64,000 nucleotides of DNA from Paragyromitra xinjiangensis (Eukaryota > Ascomycota > Pezizomycetes > Pezizales > Discinaceae), in contig JBCAMK010000016.1 of assembly GCA_038503065.1 (NCBI GenBank), forward strand, positions 372,001 through 436,000, given 5' to 3'. The notes beneath the pieces are model-generated. The model did not search any database. It worked only from the letters and a program-made list of their open reading frames with translations, and was not told the DNA's origin. Numbering within the stretch: position 1 is the first letter of the stretch; each line of letters starts with the position of its first letter. The position numbers and the translations under genes are program-made. Below, piece by piece: positions 25,971 to 37,732 of the stretch.

Positions 25971-26442
25971 TGAGGGCGGCAGCCGCATTGTTCTTGCCTG
26001 TGAATAATGATGAAGCTTGTTCCTATCGATATATCCCCTACTGCTTACGGTTTGACTGTGAAGGGTATATATTTGAGTAGTTCCCATCGGTTACCACCAA
26101 AAACACCAGCACTTTTAAATTTTCACTCGAGCGAAGTCATCATGCACTATAGCAAGATACTCTCGAGCTCCTCAACACCCACCATCCTTACCGCTAATCT
26201 TTCTAAAGGCTCTGGTTGATTTGATAGTAAATATACTTTCCTTGGTTTATCGCATACCATGGCCGGGCCGGGGCAGTGGTTGTTTTGGTTTTCGAAACGA
26301 GAGCAGAATCAAATTTTGGGGGGAAGAGCCAAAATGAATGATAATTGTAAATTTATTGGGTGGAAGGTCTCTTGGATGTGAAGGTGGGTGGTCATTACAT
26401 ATAATATAATCTTTCCCCCCCACGACCTAATATATATATCAA

Positions 26443-26461
26443 CATGAGTAACACGCTCATG
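26443..26461. repeat. Small hairpin at the C2H2 gene A leader
   Basis: CATGAG-TAACACG-CTCATG, a perfect 6-bp inverted repeat. Its right arm contains an upstream ATG (26459) that opens a 16-codon frame overlapping the start of C2H2 gene A. Confidence 0.5.
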
Positions 26462-26468
26462 ACCCTTT

Positions 26469-27556
26469 ATGGCTCTTACTATGGCTTCAAGACTGATTCA
26501 CCCTTGTGATAGTTATCCTTTTGTTAACTATGAGAGGTTCCCTGGTGACCCCTCTCTATACCTAGAGGGATCACAACAACACCTCGATCTCTATCCTACT
26601 ATCCTGCCTTTAGCCAGCGGCGAGGATCCTACCCTTAAGCTACCTGAAGAAAGTCAACCTCTATACACCGACGAAGCTTACCAGGTAGCGGCTGCCATTG
26701 CGTTCCCGATTGAGCACGACCCCGCTTCTGAGAGTAGCCACTCTACTATTACATGTAGCTATCATAGTGTGTCAGGCGGCGTGGTATTCCCAATAGGGCT
26801 ACGGTCACAACCTTTTGGTCAGCTGCTTGTTACACCTAGTCCGTATGAAGGTCACTAAACTCTCTTTGGGCAAGTTGTAGGGTGTCGATCTCCTCAAATC
26901 GATGCGACACACCTAGCAGCAGCTACTGCTATACCCTCAACTGTTACTAGAGATCTGCAGAACGTTATCGAAAACCGCAGCGAGGTAGTCGAGGGCTTGA
27001 GGCTGCCCGGAGGTTCAATGGGACACTCGAACGATAGACCAGCCGAGCTGGCTCCCCTAAAATCCGCTCGTCACGATGTCGCTGTTGATAAGGCGGAGAT
27101 GCGGCTTGATCATTTACGATGCCCCAACAACTGCTCTGGCGTGTATAAGTAAGTATTGTCATGCTAGAGCACCCTCGTCTGATGCCATTCATCCGATGAA
27201 TGAATGGGCTAATGATAATTTCCAGAGGCCTACATAAGTGTCTCCTCGACGGCAGGTCCTTGAAAATATGGTGCCGTGGCAATAAGGAATGCTCGCGGGT
27301 TTTCAGTAACAAAACCGATTTCAATCGCCATTGCGAAAGTGTTCACCCAAACCCTAGAATCGGCACCAAAATGCTACGAGACTGTCCCGTTGAAGGTTGT
27401 TCACGTGTCGGAAAGAATGGCTTTAGCCGCGGCGATAATCTCCTCCAGCATAGGAGAAACAAGCATGGGCAGAAAATCCCCAAAGTATATGTTAGACGCT
27501 GTGGTAATGTTGCTGTGAGATCGACTCGGCAGAACGGCGGGATCCGGAAACAGTGA
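26469..27556 (+). CDS. C2H2 zinc-finger protein, paralog A
   Basis: Proposed exons 26469-26817, 26881-27148 and 27226-27556 give about 315 aa. The second intron (GTAAGT, 77 bp, phase 2) has exactly the same size and phase as in paralog B at 41532. The first (63 bp, GTCAGC donor, weak ACTAAAC branch) is inferred because a TAA at 26856 interrupts an otherwise open frame; if it is not an intron, the gene has a nonsense mutation. The C-terminus has two fingers. The second is regular: CPVEGC, 15 residues, H, 4 residues, H. The first has five rather than four residues between its cysteines (WCRGNKEC). Protein half one is acidic and Pro/Ser-rich. The start could be 26481, where MAS aligns with paralog B. 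Probably a DNA-binding regulator; target unknown. Confidence 0.68.
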
Positions 27557-27621
27557 GGGTGGAGGATGGTACTGGATTTCGCTCGAAGATTATATCCGGG
27601 AAATTATCGCCAAAAGTTATA

Positions 27622-27751
27622 ATACAAGCGTATGGGGTGAAGTTAAAGCGGCTAGGGTGTTCAGCCACAGCGATCAAGCTACGAAAAAAAACTATTTTTC
27701 AGTATTTTTCAGTATCCTGGCCTTCTAACTTCACCCCTCATACGCTTGCAT
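27622..27751. mobile_element. Short inverted-repeat element 3' of C2H2 gene A
   Basis: The left arm (27622-27656) includes CAAGCGTATGGGGTGAAGTT. The right arm (27715-27751), read on the minus strand, includes GCAAGCGTATGAGGGGTGAA. The arms are about 35 bp with a few mismatches and a 60-bp spacer holding a direct repeat of TTTTCAGTAT. It begins 66 bp after the stop codon, so it may lie in the 3' UTR and form a hairpin, or be a small MITE remnant. Confidence 0.6.
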
Positions 27752-28486
27752 AGACAACCCTGCCTGTTTCCCCTATACCATCCTTTTTTATTTATCCAGT
27801 ATTTCCCATGCTGCTCTTCACACCCATTTCCTTTGCTCAAATTCTCTCCCACTAGCTCCCTTATTTATCTGAATTCTGCATCGCGAAGACACTGCGTGTT
27901 CTAGCACTTCCCTCTAAGAAAGCTTGTTTACTTCTTATGTATGGCTATGGCGTCTAAGCGTTTCATTTTTGGCTCTATCCTAAGTGATGAGCAGTAAATA
28001 TCTCACTCCTATACCCTATATTTCTTTTTTTAAGGAGTTGTATATAGTTAAAAAATTTCAGTCTTATCTCTACGTACATATCCCGCATGAGCGGTTCGAC
28101 TCTGCTCACGGCGGGTCGGATACAAAAGGACAGAGTGATACTTTATGGGGATCGGACGCCCCCATAAAAGTTTCAAGCCGAAGTTGCTTTAAGGTGAGGG
28201 GGGACGCGGCTTTTAGGTCCTTGTGGTCAAGACAGAAGACTGTAGAGGCATGCTATCGGTAACTATCACGATAGACCCGAGCTAGCTGAAATAGGAAAGT
28301 TTCTAGCGTTGTAACCATCTTTGCTAAGCAGGCCTAGGAATTCTCTACCGAATACCACCAACCAATCATCATTTATCGGGTGAGGGCCGTAAAGCCGCCT
28401 AGACAAAACGTTTCCCGATAGTTCCTAGGGCTTTTTCTCGGGCTCCTTATTGCAATTTTGTGAATAACTAGTGAGAGTAGTTTACG

Positions 28487-28505
28487 TTTAGGGCCTAGGC
28501 CTAAA
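28487..28505. repeat. Short near-perfect palindrome
   Basis: TTTAGGGCCTAGGCCTAAA, a 19-bp palindrome with one extra G. Another CCTAGG-centred hairpin lies at 31725-31755. Confidence 0.45.
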
Positions 28506-29682
28506 TCCAGCCGATCCGGTTATCAGCCCATATGCATCTATCCGAGGATAGAAAACCTTGCCAGCTCGTAACACCCATGAGTATTAGAAAACAGATGTTG
28601 AGAGAGGCTTTCTGATTGGTGCGGGCTCTGTAGCTTAGTCTGAGGTCTGTGTGTAGTCTTGGAGATATCGATGGGCTCGGATGGGCTCTGGAAGCCTGGC
28701 CTGGGGTAGGTAAGAACCGGGAACCTTTGTGGGTATGTCGTCAAGGTGTATATGTATAGAAGTAGGCGTAAATTCAATCTATAGGGGGCCTGGAGAGTGG
28801 GATGTACTCCTTGCTAACATACCTACTGTTTCTGGGTTGGTGGAGTAATAATAGGCGACGGTAGTGGGTATTGCTGAAGGCTTGATATATCTGATAGAAA
28901 GGAAAGAAACGAAAAAAAGCCAGAAAGCTCCCGTATATACAGATATCTAGCCAATAGGGCGTCCTTCACCATATGCTTCGCCGGTTAACACCTCCAAGCC
29001 CAAGCAGCCTCCGAATAAGTAGAATACGCTGAATAGTCACCTGAATAATTAACAGCCAAAGGAAGCTGATATGGTAAGGAATAGTAAGGAACTTGAACAG
29101 TAGAAAGGCTACGTAGGCTATAGAAAACCCCACATGGGTTGAATAGGGGTAGCACTAAATAATAGTGGAAAGTTGGAAGCGGCACGAGGAGAAATAAATA
29201 TATATCTAACAACCGGAGATGGGCGGGGAACGAGTGATATGGAATGATTTAAACGTGCCCGCTGGAATTAAAGGGTCTGAGTGAGTATACATATATATGG
29301 TATGATGCGTGATGGCTTGATGCCTAAATAATGCTATTATTTTATGGGGCTTAGTTGCTGGAGAAGTTTTAATTTTTGGTACGAGGTTGTTCGGGGCGGG
29401 GGGCGGAGAGAAATACAAATATCCAAGTACACTAGTATTCGGACGAGTATATCGATACTAACTGCACTTGCTGGTTCCCCCCAATTGATAGGAGCTTCGA
29501 CGCTTCACCTTAGCAATCTTTTTTTTGTTTTGCGAAGAGTAGTATACACACCGGTCCTTTGAATACATACAATTTTCACACACATTCGCCCGGTGGCCAC
29601 GTGGGGGAGCTGGGGCGCGGATCTGTTGAACTGATGCCATGTATTTTATACGTTACTTTGTCAGATTGGTAATGTCTAGCAC

Positions 29683-30248
29683 TCTACCACGGCAGTAAAT
29701 GCATAAATTTACACATTACCCATACGAATCTGAGGGGAAAAGGGATGAAATGATGCATTTCCTATTGAGACCTTGTGTGAATGCATCACTTGATGCGTTT
29801 ACAAACGACTTTACTGGTATCTTTTTGATGAAAAGCATCATGGAAGGCATCAGTAAATGGGTACTTTGGAAGGTGGTTGGGAAAGTCATTAGGAAAAGCA
29901 TCGGTAAAGGCGTCAGTAAATGTATATTTGGCTACTTTGTGGAATAAGTGGGCTGATTTAGGAAGCTAAACTATATGATGGATAGTGCAAGTGGTAAATA
30001 ACTCAGTAGGTGTGCTGAATACGTCAGGTTCAACTCCTGGACCTTGAAGCTTTTTGCTTTTGACTCCTTGAGATCAAGGTTTGGAAAGTCGTAGGGGAAT
30101 GTGTATAACATCACTAATGATGCATTTACTAATGCATTTCTTGATGCCTTTCCCACAGAAATGATATATAAAGATTTGATGCATTTACTGACGACTTACC
30201 CACAGAAAATAATGGATGAGCAAATGATGCATTTTCTGCGCTGGTAGA
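29683..30248. mobile_element. Foldback-type MITE with GATGCATTT modules
   Basis: The left end TCTACCACGGCAGTAAATGC mirrors the right end, which reads TCTACCAGCGCAGAAAATGC on the minus strand, giving terminal inverted repeats of 20-28 bp. Inside, variants of GATGCATTTACTGATG recur at least ten times, on one strand in the right half and inverted in the left half. That is the layout of a foldback element. The repeats create a pseudo-open frame at 29699-29947 that should not be read as a gene. The centre contains a tRNA-like segment. No obvious target-site duplication. Confidence 0.7.
29990..30050 (+). ncRNA. tRNA-like relic with A and B boxes, no anticodon arm
   Basis: TAACTCAGTAGG (29999-30010) differs by one base from a classical tRNA A box/D arm. 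GGTTCAACTCC (30027-30037) is a perfect B box inside a T arm with paired CAGG/CCTG. Only 16 bases separate them, too few for an anticodon arm. A T-rich run (TTTTTGCTTTT) follows at about 30051 and could stop pol III. Possibly a SINE-like or degraded tRNA; expression is not shown. Confidence 0.5.
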
Positions 30249-31724
30249 GACTTAGTTTAGCTAGCTGTTTACCTACTATAGAACAACTTCTCTGTGTTTT
30301 TATCATGTCTCTCATCCACAAAACACCTTTGTATCATAGTAAACTGCCCATGCCATGGGGATTGCTGAAATGTCGAGTATGAGTATGTAGTATTAAGTTT
30401 CCTGCTACTTGCCACGAACCGGACTCTAGGAATGGCTTGCAAGCTTGAACACCGGAAACACACTAAACCTAATTGGGTTGGTTCAAGAAAACTCTGCCAC
30501 CTTGCTGACGCTAAATAGGAGTTAATTTCTTAGGAAGCGGTGCGCAGTGAATAGAACTATAAGAACTGAGTTGTGAAATTGGGTTGTTGTGTAGGCGAAC
30601 GGAGGTGTTGAAGTTTTCAGCAGGTTTAAGGTTGTATATACGTATGATGGGGCTTTAGCGCCGGCTCGATCCGATTTCGGATGCGGTTAGTTGCTAGTGT
30701 ACTGTTGTTTCCCTAGATTCTTCTTTGAGCCCACCAAGAGGTATCAATCACTGCTACCTGTTTTAGCGTTGCCAGGACTCGATATATATGCTTGCTGGCC
30801 ATGGGTGGTCCATGGATGGGATAGAAAAAGATAGAAATAGAGTGAGACGTAATATAACGCTATTCTGTAGGCTCTTTGCAGTTACCTATACAGTTTAAGT
30901 AGTAGTTATCCCGTTTACTAGATGAGAGTATTACGCTTTCCTTTTGATCCCAATCCAAATCTTTAAAAATTCATTTTATCTCCTCTTCTTGAGAGTTACC
31001 ACCTCTCTAGCGTAATTCTCCGGAGGGGAATTAGGCTGTATACGTAGAGACTGTTATGACTATACTCCCTTTACTTTATAACTTGTAGGTTCATCGTGCG
31101 GGTTTAATTCTTGGTTAAAAGTATGCAATTTGCCCTCAAGTGGTATACGTACACTGTGAAGACATGCGTCAATAGCGTTTAAATCCTAGGCCAAGTCTAT
31201 TTTTTGATCTATGTGAATGGGATTCTTCCTAAAGACCAACTCTTTTTCTCGGGCCTGTAGATCATAGATATGATGTAAGTTAGCTGGGGAAAGAATTGAT
31301 CACCTTTTGAATCAGTGCTCCAGCTCCCACAACTACTCCGGGAGGATATGTGCTAGCGTGGCATTACTGGAAATCTATTTTTTCGCGGGAAATAGCAGTG
31401 ATAAAACCGGAACCGACCCATCACGTGAAAACTTATTTCTTAAATTGATGCCGATGAGATAGGGACTCATTAGCCGAAACCACTGATTTGAAGCGATTGA
31501 ATGTCGACTTATGTAAAAGCTATGGGGATAAGACGGATGCGAAGTGTGAGAATATGCCGTAGGGATGTACGAATAATCGTTCCTGTGGGTGTTTATACGG
31601 GAAAATTTGTGAGCCTGCTGGTGGCTATGCCCTAAAAGGGGAGGGGTGGGCGCCGGGAGCTATATCCAAACCTTTTTTTGAAGTGTGGGGTGGGCTTGGC
31701 TTCTGCTAGAAAGATACCATGTAG

Positions 31725-31755
31725 CCTAGGCCCTCATTATTTCGTGAGGCCTAGG
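31725..31755. repeat. CCTAGG hairpin
   Basis: CCTAGGCCCTCA and TGAGGCCTAGG form a stem of about 11 bp with one bulged C around an 8-base loop. Role unknown. Confidence 0.5.
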
Positions 31756-32895
31756 ATTAGTGTAGTGCTGGGTGCGAGCCGCGCTTGACTCGTATGCGTA
31801 TCTAGCACTAGCTTTAGATCAGTAGAACTAAGCTTGCATGTGTTAGGGGATATGGTGTTGTCACCCCTACATATATAGCTAAGCTGTTTGATTGCATGCG
31901 ATATAATTCTTGCACCTGATAAAATAACGAAGCAATAAAGCAATTATTGAAAAGAACACATGTAGATGTCGCATTTCCGGATCCGGCCGTACCAGAGTCT
32001 ATTGTAGCCAGGGGTAGTAAAATAAGCTTTGATCTTTGATTGGGAAAGCCCAGCGTGTAGCGTTTCAGGAACACTCGATCTGTGACTAGATCTGCTTAAA
32101 TTACTCTATCACGTTTTATACTAGTGGAAAAGTTGAGGGTAAGCTCGTAAAAGCCAGCGAGATCACCTTATGCTGGGGGTTTGTGGTTGCATGGGTATGC
32201 CTACGACCAGAGAGTACCACAACCACCATCCCATGCATGCACTAGCTAATATATGTCGTATACGTAGCGAGCATATCTATCAACGTTAACGTAGCAAATA
32301 TTTTATCCCTCATGCCCCATGGCCACTTATAGACCTAGAAAATGGATGGTATTTACGTCTATTTTATTTTCACATAACCACTCATTCTAGCTGGTGCCAT
32401 CCCTGGCCAGGTGTTGCGGTCCAGTCCTTCATATACATGATCAAAATCTAGCTAGATCTAGATCGTAATTCTTATATAGACTGCTAACACAACATCATTC
32501 TATAATACGCTCTCTCGTCTTCCGAATCATCTGATATTCTCTCGTCGGTTTTTTCTGTCTCTTATTTCAGCCTTTTCTACCTCAAGTGAATAATGCTTGG
32601 AGGGTTGTACGCAGCTAGTGTTAGGAATTTCTATTCTCACTAGTACTATACTATATTCATGTTGATGCTGTTAGTTTATTAGGAGTTATGAAATTATTTA
32701 TTTCTTTTGTTTTTGATATATTTTGTTAGAGGGGTTGAGTAGTAGGTTTTATTTACGTTATAACTTTGGTTGTATATATGCAAACGATGTAAGTCTGTAT
32801 ATACATAGGTACTCTACTAAAGTACTATTCGTGCTGTAGGTACTCGTATATTGGCATTCAACCCTAGAATACCATTTGCATACATCACTGCGGCG

Positions 32896-32930
32896 CTCTC
32901 AGGCTTGAGATCCTCGAGCTCGAGCTTTGA
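32896..32930. repeat. Dispersed palindromic repeat, copy 5
   Basis: CTCTCAGGCTTGAGATCCTC followed by GAGCTCGAGCTTTGAG. Diverged from copies 2 and 3, but it keeps CAGGCTTGAGATC and the GAGC arm. Confidence 0.6.
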
Positions 32931-33000
32931 GAACTAAGGTGATAGGGAGGTTTTTGTTATACATGTAAGTGGCGAAACCACTCTTTCGTTTCCTCGTCAT

Positions 33001-33035
33001 CAAACCTGGAGATCTCGAACCTGAGTCATGGGGAG
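33001..33035. repeat. Dispersed palindromic repeat, copy 6
   Basis: CAAACCTGGAGATCTCGAAC followed by CTGAGTCATGGGG. Flanked on the left by CGTTTCCTCGTCAT, like copy 3, so the repeated unit is longer than its palindromic core. Confidence 0.65.
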
Positions 33036-34587
33036 TGGGAGTAGTGTGGGCTTTCGTTGTGTAAGTGATAGACTGGTTACAGTGGCGCCCCTCCACTACC
33101 TTTAGCGTGGTTTAGTTTTTCCACGTCTCGGGCGTAGCTAGACTTACTAGCTACAAAGAAGGTTGAGATTTGCGTCACATATCCTATTTCTACTGTTATT
33201 TAGGCTGACATGTAATTCACGCAAGGATTTTGACTCAATTCTATGAAAACTCTAGTTTCATATAGTTACTAGGCATATATATAGATCCATCAGACAAGTT
33301 TCGGATAACGAAGGGTAGCTGGTGACAGCAAAACCCGTGCTCACCGGGCTCGGTACGCATAGCTAGGGTGTGGTTATGGGTCGTGTACGTTAATGTGTCC
33401 CAATGATATTGATATGGATTTCTTTCTTGTAAGCCACAAACTCAGGTTATAATTGTTAATGAACACGACCTCTACTATGGCGTTTTCAGTCATATCTTTG
33501 GGGTCAAATTCCAGAACCTACGTATGTAGATGTAGGGCTTTCTCACGAAGTTTGGGGCGAGCGGGCGAGGAAAAAATTTAAGAATAGTTTCTAATTCATA
33601 CTGACCTATAAGTGCATATGCGACTCAGGTATAGTCAGTTTTGGGATTCTGAGACTTAATTAGGCTCGTATCTTCGGGTTCTTTATGCCTGTAAGTAGCC
33701 ATCAGCGTGGGCTAGGTGGCACCTTTTTTCCTCTAAGCGTGCATGCACGTGGCGAAGGGCTCCTAATTTTTTTTCTAGGCTAGTTGACGTGGTTGGTGTC
33801 TTGACGGTAATTAAAAGTTGGGTACCAAATTCCTAGGGATTTATCTCACCTCCTGATCGTAGTTCCTCATAATCGAAATTGGTATTTCTATTTGGTTTTA
33901 GCACCACGAATCTTTTCACAAAGGTCTGATATGAGGCGAGCTGTGATATTAGGGGCTATGGCCCTTATAATGTACCCCTGCTTATGTATTCCCAGAAGTT
34001 AAAGGCCTTACTTTACTGGCCCTAACTAGCGGAAACTGCTTGCTATAGAAGCCGAAAGGTCAGTTTCAGTATATATAACCCACAAGGCCCTTTCCACCCT
34101 TTGAACTGTAGTTATGTGGCTGCTTTCTCGGGTGAGGTTGTACGTGGGGATATCTATGGGGACAAAAATCAGTGGGTAATTTTTCCTGGAAGGTATCCAG
34201 ACGTGGCTTGCAAATGGAACGTGGTTCTTTCCGCTCGCTTGGACCTGGACTGCCACGTCTCGGGAACCTGGTTGGTTTGACTAGTCCGGGCCTCCGAACG
34301 GACAGCTTCGAACACTTGAGTAATAACACCCTACCTTGCCGAAACAGCTCAACAATCTTTGAAGGATCCCCACAATCACGCCTAAGATTAGGCAAGGAAT
34401 CGCATTACCACCTACAAAATCTATGAAACTATGTTACGTGGGCACTTGTGATCGGGGCTTAAGAGATATAGAACCTTACGGGTCAGTGGAGCATTAGAGG
34501 TAAAAAAAGAGCCTTGCCGCACTTCCCACTTCCACGTCATGTTTTTGCCCTACACGTGGAGCATCAATTACTTGCATGCATACAGCG

Positions 34588-34621
34588 TTTCAAACTTAAG
34601 ATCTCCAAGCCTGAGTCTCGG
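34588..34621. repeat. Dispersed palindromic repeat, copy 7
   Basis: CAAACTTAAGATCTCCAAGC followed by CTGAGTCTCGG. Core AGATCT and the CCTGAGTCT tail are shared with copies 4 and 6. Confidence 0.6.
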
Positions 34622-36871
34622 AGGTAAGGATTGGGTAGAGTATAGGACTATCCAACTGCATCTAGCCAAGGGATCAGTCCAATTGTTGGTCATGAAGAAA
34701 GTACATTATTGGTCGTGGGGAGAGTGCATTAATTGTAGGTTACGGGGAAAGTACTCTAGACCTTCGAGGAATTGCGAAAGTTGCTGTCACACCTTAAAGT
34801 CTAGTGGGGTCTGCTTGGTGTGCGTGTCAGTGGTAAAACATGCATAAAATATGTTGATATCACATTTTTCGAAGCACATTGCTTAACACCCTTACCAGAG
34901 ATATGGAATATCAATAGAGTTTATGCATGTTTCACTTACTACTGCTTGGAAAAATTTCGCTAAGTGGTACAGTATTATGTTGCGCAAATGGATCCATGGA
35001 GTTTGATTGTTTTGTACGGTATGGCAGATTATACGGAATATATTTCACGGAAAATACACATATAATTATAACCCACTCAGTTTGTAGCAACCATTCTTGT
35101 TGGCGCTGAGCTCGAAAGATCTGTTCCGCAGAATACTTATAGCTTATTTGCAAGATAGAGTCTAAAATCCCATGCCCAAGCTCTACGTTTTATAATTAAG
35201 CTTAATCAGGGGATTGCTTACGTTCCTTAGAGGCGGAAACTAGCTATTGTCGATAGTAATTATTGCATATATATTGGCACATGCAGAGCTGTCTATGAAA
35301 GTTGTGCATTAAAAGCCGCAGGAGATATTTTCATGAATGTGTAGCCTTTCTTTTATAATTCCAGTGACCAAGGCTTATCCGCGGAAGTACCTACTTCCCT
35401 CGTAGGGTTGGAGGAAGTGTAGCTTCTGTTTGATTGCCAGTAAATTCGTGTAGCTCTGCGAAAACTCATCCGCTATCCCTTAAGCTGGTGAAGCTGCCAA
35501 CGAGTTTTGTGGCTAAGTGCAAAGTCTCACTTCAACACACGAAACCCCATATCCGGCTAAGACCTTTCTCCATACAGTAAGATCTATTTCTTATCTGATC
35601 ATAATCGAGGCTGACATATTTGGCAGTCTCTTACCACCAGCAGAAGGGATAAGTGAAAGAACCAGGAAACTGGAAGTAAGTTGTCTCATGCCCAGCTGCA
35701 GATTTATTATCTATGGGCGAAAGTTCGCGCGTGTTTTCGAGTTAGTAACTAAATAGAACTCCAAATTTAAAGTCCACCAATTCTGGAGTGTAAAAGTCGA
35801 AAAAATACCTCCCGATTTGCTAACTTAAACTCATATCTTATAAATGTGATTGACCTTTCCTAGGGTCATGGAAGGCTGTGGAAAGACCTGCGCACAGACC
35901 CCGCTCGGTTGCAACCATGCACACCACAAGCTTAAGAATCTGAACTTTTAACCACACATTCCTCCCATCCGTACCATCTAAGAAGGGTTTCTAATAGTTT
36001 TAAAGGCATGACCGCAATAAAAAAAGCATGGAGTTTTTTTCATTAATTTTTTCAATTTTTTCCCTCTAGAGTTGGTAGACCCTCAATTTGGAGTTCCATT
36101 CGGTTGCTAGCTTAAAAACACGCGAACTTTTGCCCATAGACAATATGCTTGGCGCCAATGTTCGTACCCACGCGTCTCTAGAGTAAGTATTTTCCCATAA
36201 TTAATAATTATGGAAAAATAGGCTGGGAACGAGACAGGAGTAAGCTGACAAAGCTAACAAATTGGTACGTCAATGCGGCCGGGGCATGATTGATTAGAGA
36301 TTGTTGCCAGAATGCTTTCTTGCTCTTCTAGCCTGTTACGAAAATTAAAATCGTTTTAGTGAATGAATCGATTAAGGCGTATGAGCTAAAAAATAAAGTT
36401 TACAGAGTGGGTAGCAACTAATATCACATCTCATATATACCATGCAAGACACTCTAATCTGGCCTATAACATGGCCCCATAACCCTTTGACTTTGGCAGC
36501 CCTAGGGATTGGTTTATATTATAAATCACTAGTTGGTATGGACATGCATATGTGCTTAAGCCCCAGACTGCGCGGGCGAAGGGAACCTGTGATATGAAGT
36601 GTAATATAATGCTGGTCAACATATAGCTACTGCAGCTGTCGAACTTCAAATATGAACAGCCTCTTTAGTATATATGTGTGTGTAAGCTTATAATTATGTT
36701 ACCTATAGAGTAGAAAGTAAAGCTGAGAGATCTAGTAGGAGATTCTGTTCTTTGAATGACCAACTGCAAATATATACATCTACAATTAATGTTCTTGATA
36801 TGTACAGTCCCGCCCGAAAAGTCTTGGCAGTACCCCCTCTGCTGAACCGAAATTTCCGTAAAAGATTGCTA

Positions 36872-37065
36872 CCGTATAAACTCGGTCACAAGGAAGTGGC
36901 CTGCACTGAGACCGCATGATAGAATAGTCTTAATTTGTGTAATCGACTTCAGGCTCGGCTACAACCAGTAAAGAAGCCAGACCCTTCTCGCAGCCAATGG
37001 TATTCAGAGTGGGTATACCCTGCAGTCTCAGTCCAGGCTACTTCGTTATGACCGAGTTTATACGG
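36872..37065. mobile_element. 194-bp TA-flanked MITE with ~40-bp inverted repeats
   Basis: The left end CCGTATAAACTCGGTCACAA and the right end on the minus strand CCGTATAAACTCGGTCATAA continue as inverted repeats for about 40 bp (GAAGTGGCCTGCACTGAGAC against GAAGTAGCCTGGACTGAGAC). TA lies on both sides, as expected for Tc1/mariner-type insertion. There is no coding capacity. The low divergence of the arms makes it one of the younger insertions here. Confidence 0.75.
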
Positions 37066-37690
37066 TATACAAAATGGGAGGATTTTATTTGGAAGGTCGG
37101 TATTTACATATTTCTCCTTTTTTATTTACTGTTCTCTAACTTGATCTACAACTAGCTACATACATGTATTTTGACTATCAATAGATTGTAGGGCGCTAGA
37201 ACTTTCCAAATGTGACTATAGATTACCTGATTCCCAAAAACTGACTTCATCGTAGGGACTTCTTTAGCTCTGAAATCCCTCTAATCGTTTAGCTGTAGTA
37301 GGCCTTTTGAGAAAAGGTGAAAAAATGGCAAATGCAGCAGGATTTGTTTGGTATTGAAAGCTTAAGGGTATGGCAGCGGTGGGATCCGGGATCTGCTAGG
37401 GTATACATGCTGACGCAGAGATCGATATCTAGACAATGCCGTGCATCGTATTAAATCGGAAACAACGGACGAGGCCGAACTGAGATCGCAGGATGACGCT
37501 GTAAAATCATAGGACAGAGAGGATCTGGAATTGAGTTCATATTACCGTGAAGCCTCGGTAATAATGAATTGGCCTGGACTAGGCTGCACTGATATACTCG
37601 TAATTGACTGACGTTTGTGCACCGGGCTGGGCCTGCATACCATACAAAATCATAGGAAATGTATGGGGCACGACCCAGCCTGCAGCTGGC

Positions 37691-37732
37691 GTAGTCTCGC
37701 ACCGCCATTCGTTCGCTCTAAATAGGGGGGTT
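37691..37732. repeat. Dispersed ~40-bp repeat, copy 1
   Basis: TAGTCTCGCACCGCCATTCG then TTCGCTCTAAATAGGGGGG. A close relative lies at 60069-60110 in the same orientation. Confidence 0.6.

Larger units (their letters stand above)
21301..26468. other. Gene-poor, repeat-bearing region (left part)
   Basis: About 5.2 kb with no gene I can support. Only short open frames occur, none with a recognisable domain. Four copies of a palindromic repeat lie here (24423, 24525, 24690 and 25936). The stretch looks like decayed intergenic or transposon-derived DNA, though no transposase, integrase or reverse transcriptase motif is readable. Confidence 0.55.

Noticed and set aside
28085..28115. T-arm-like hairpin AGCGG-TTCGACT-CTGCT
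   Set aside because: No D arm, anticodon arm or acceptor stem can be built around it; likely chance.
29458..29640. 60-codon minus-strand frame with a Cys-rich segment (CENCMYSKDRC)
   Set aside because: It recalls half of a Zn2Cys6 motif, but too few cysteines, too short, and no adjoining exon found.
29699..29947. 82-codon frame with repeats of SIMEGISK and KSIGKGVSK type
   Set aside because: Produced by the GATGCATTT modules of the foldback element.
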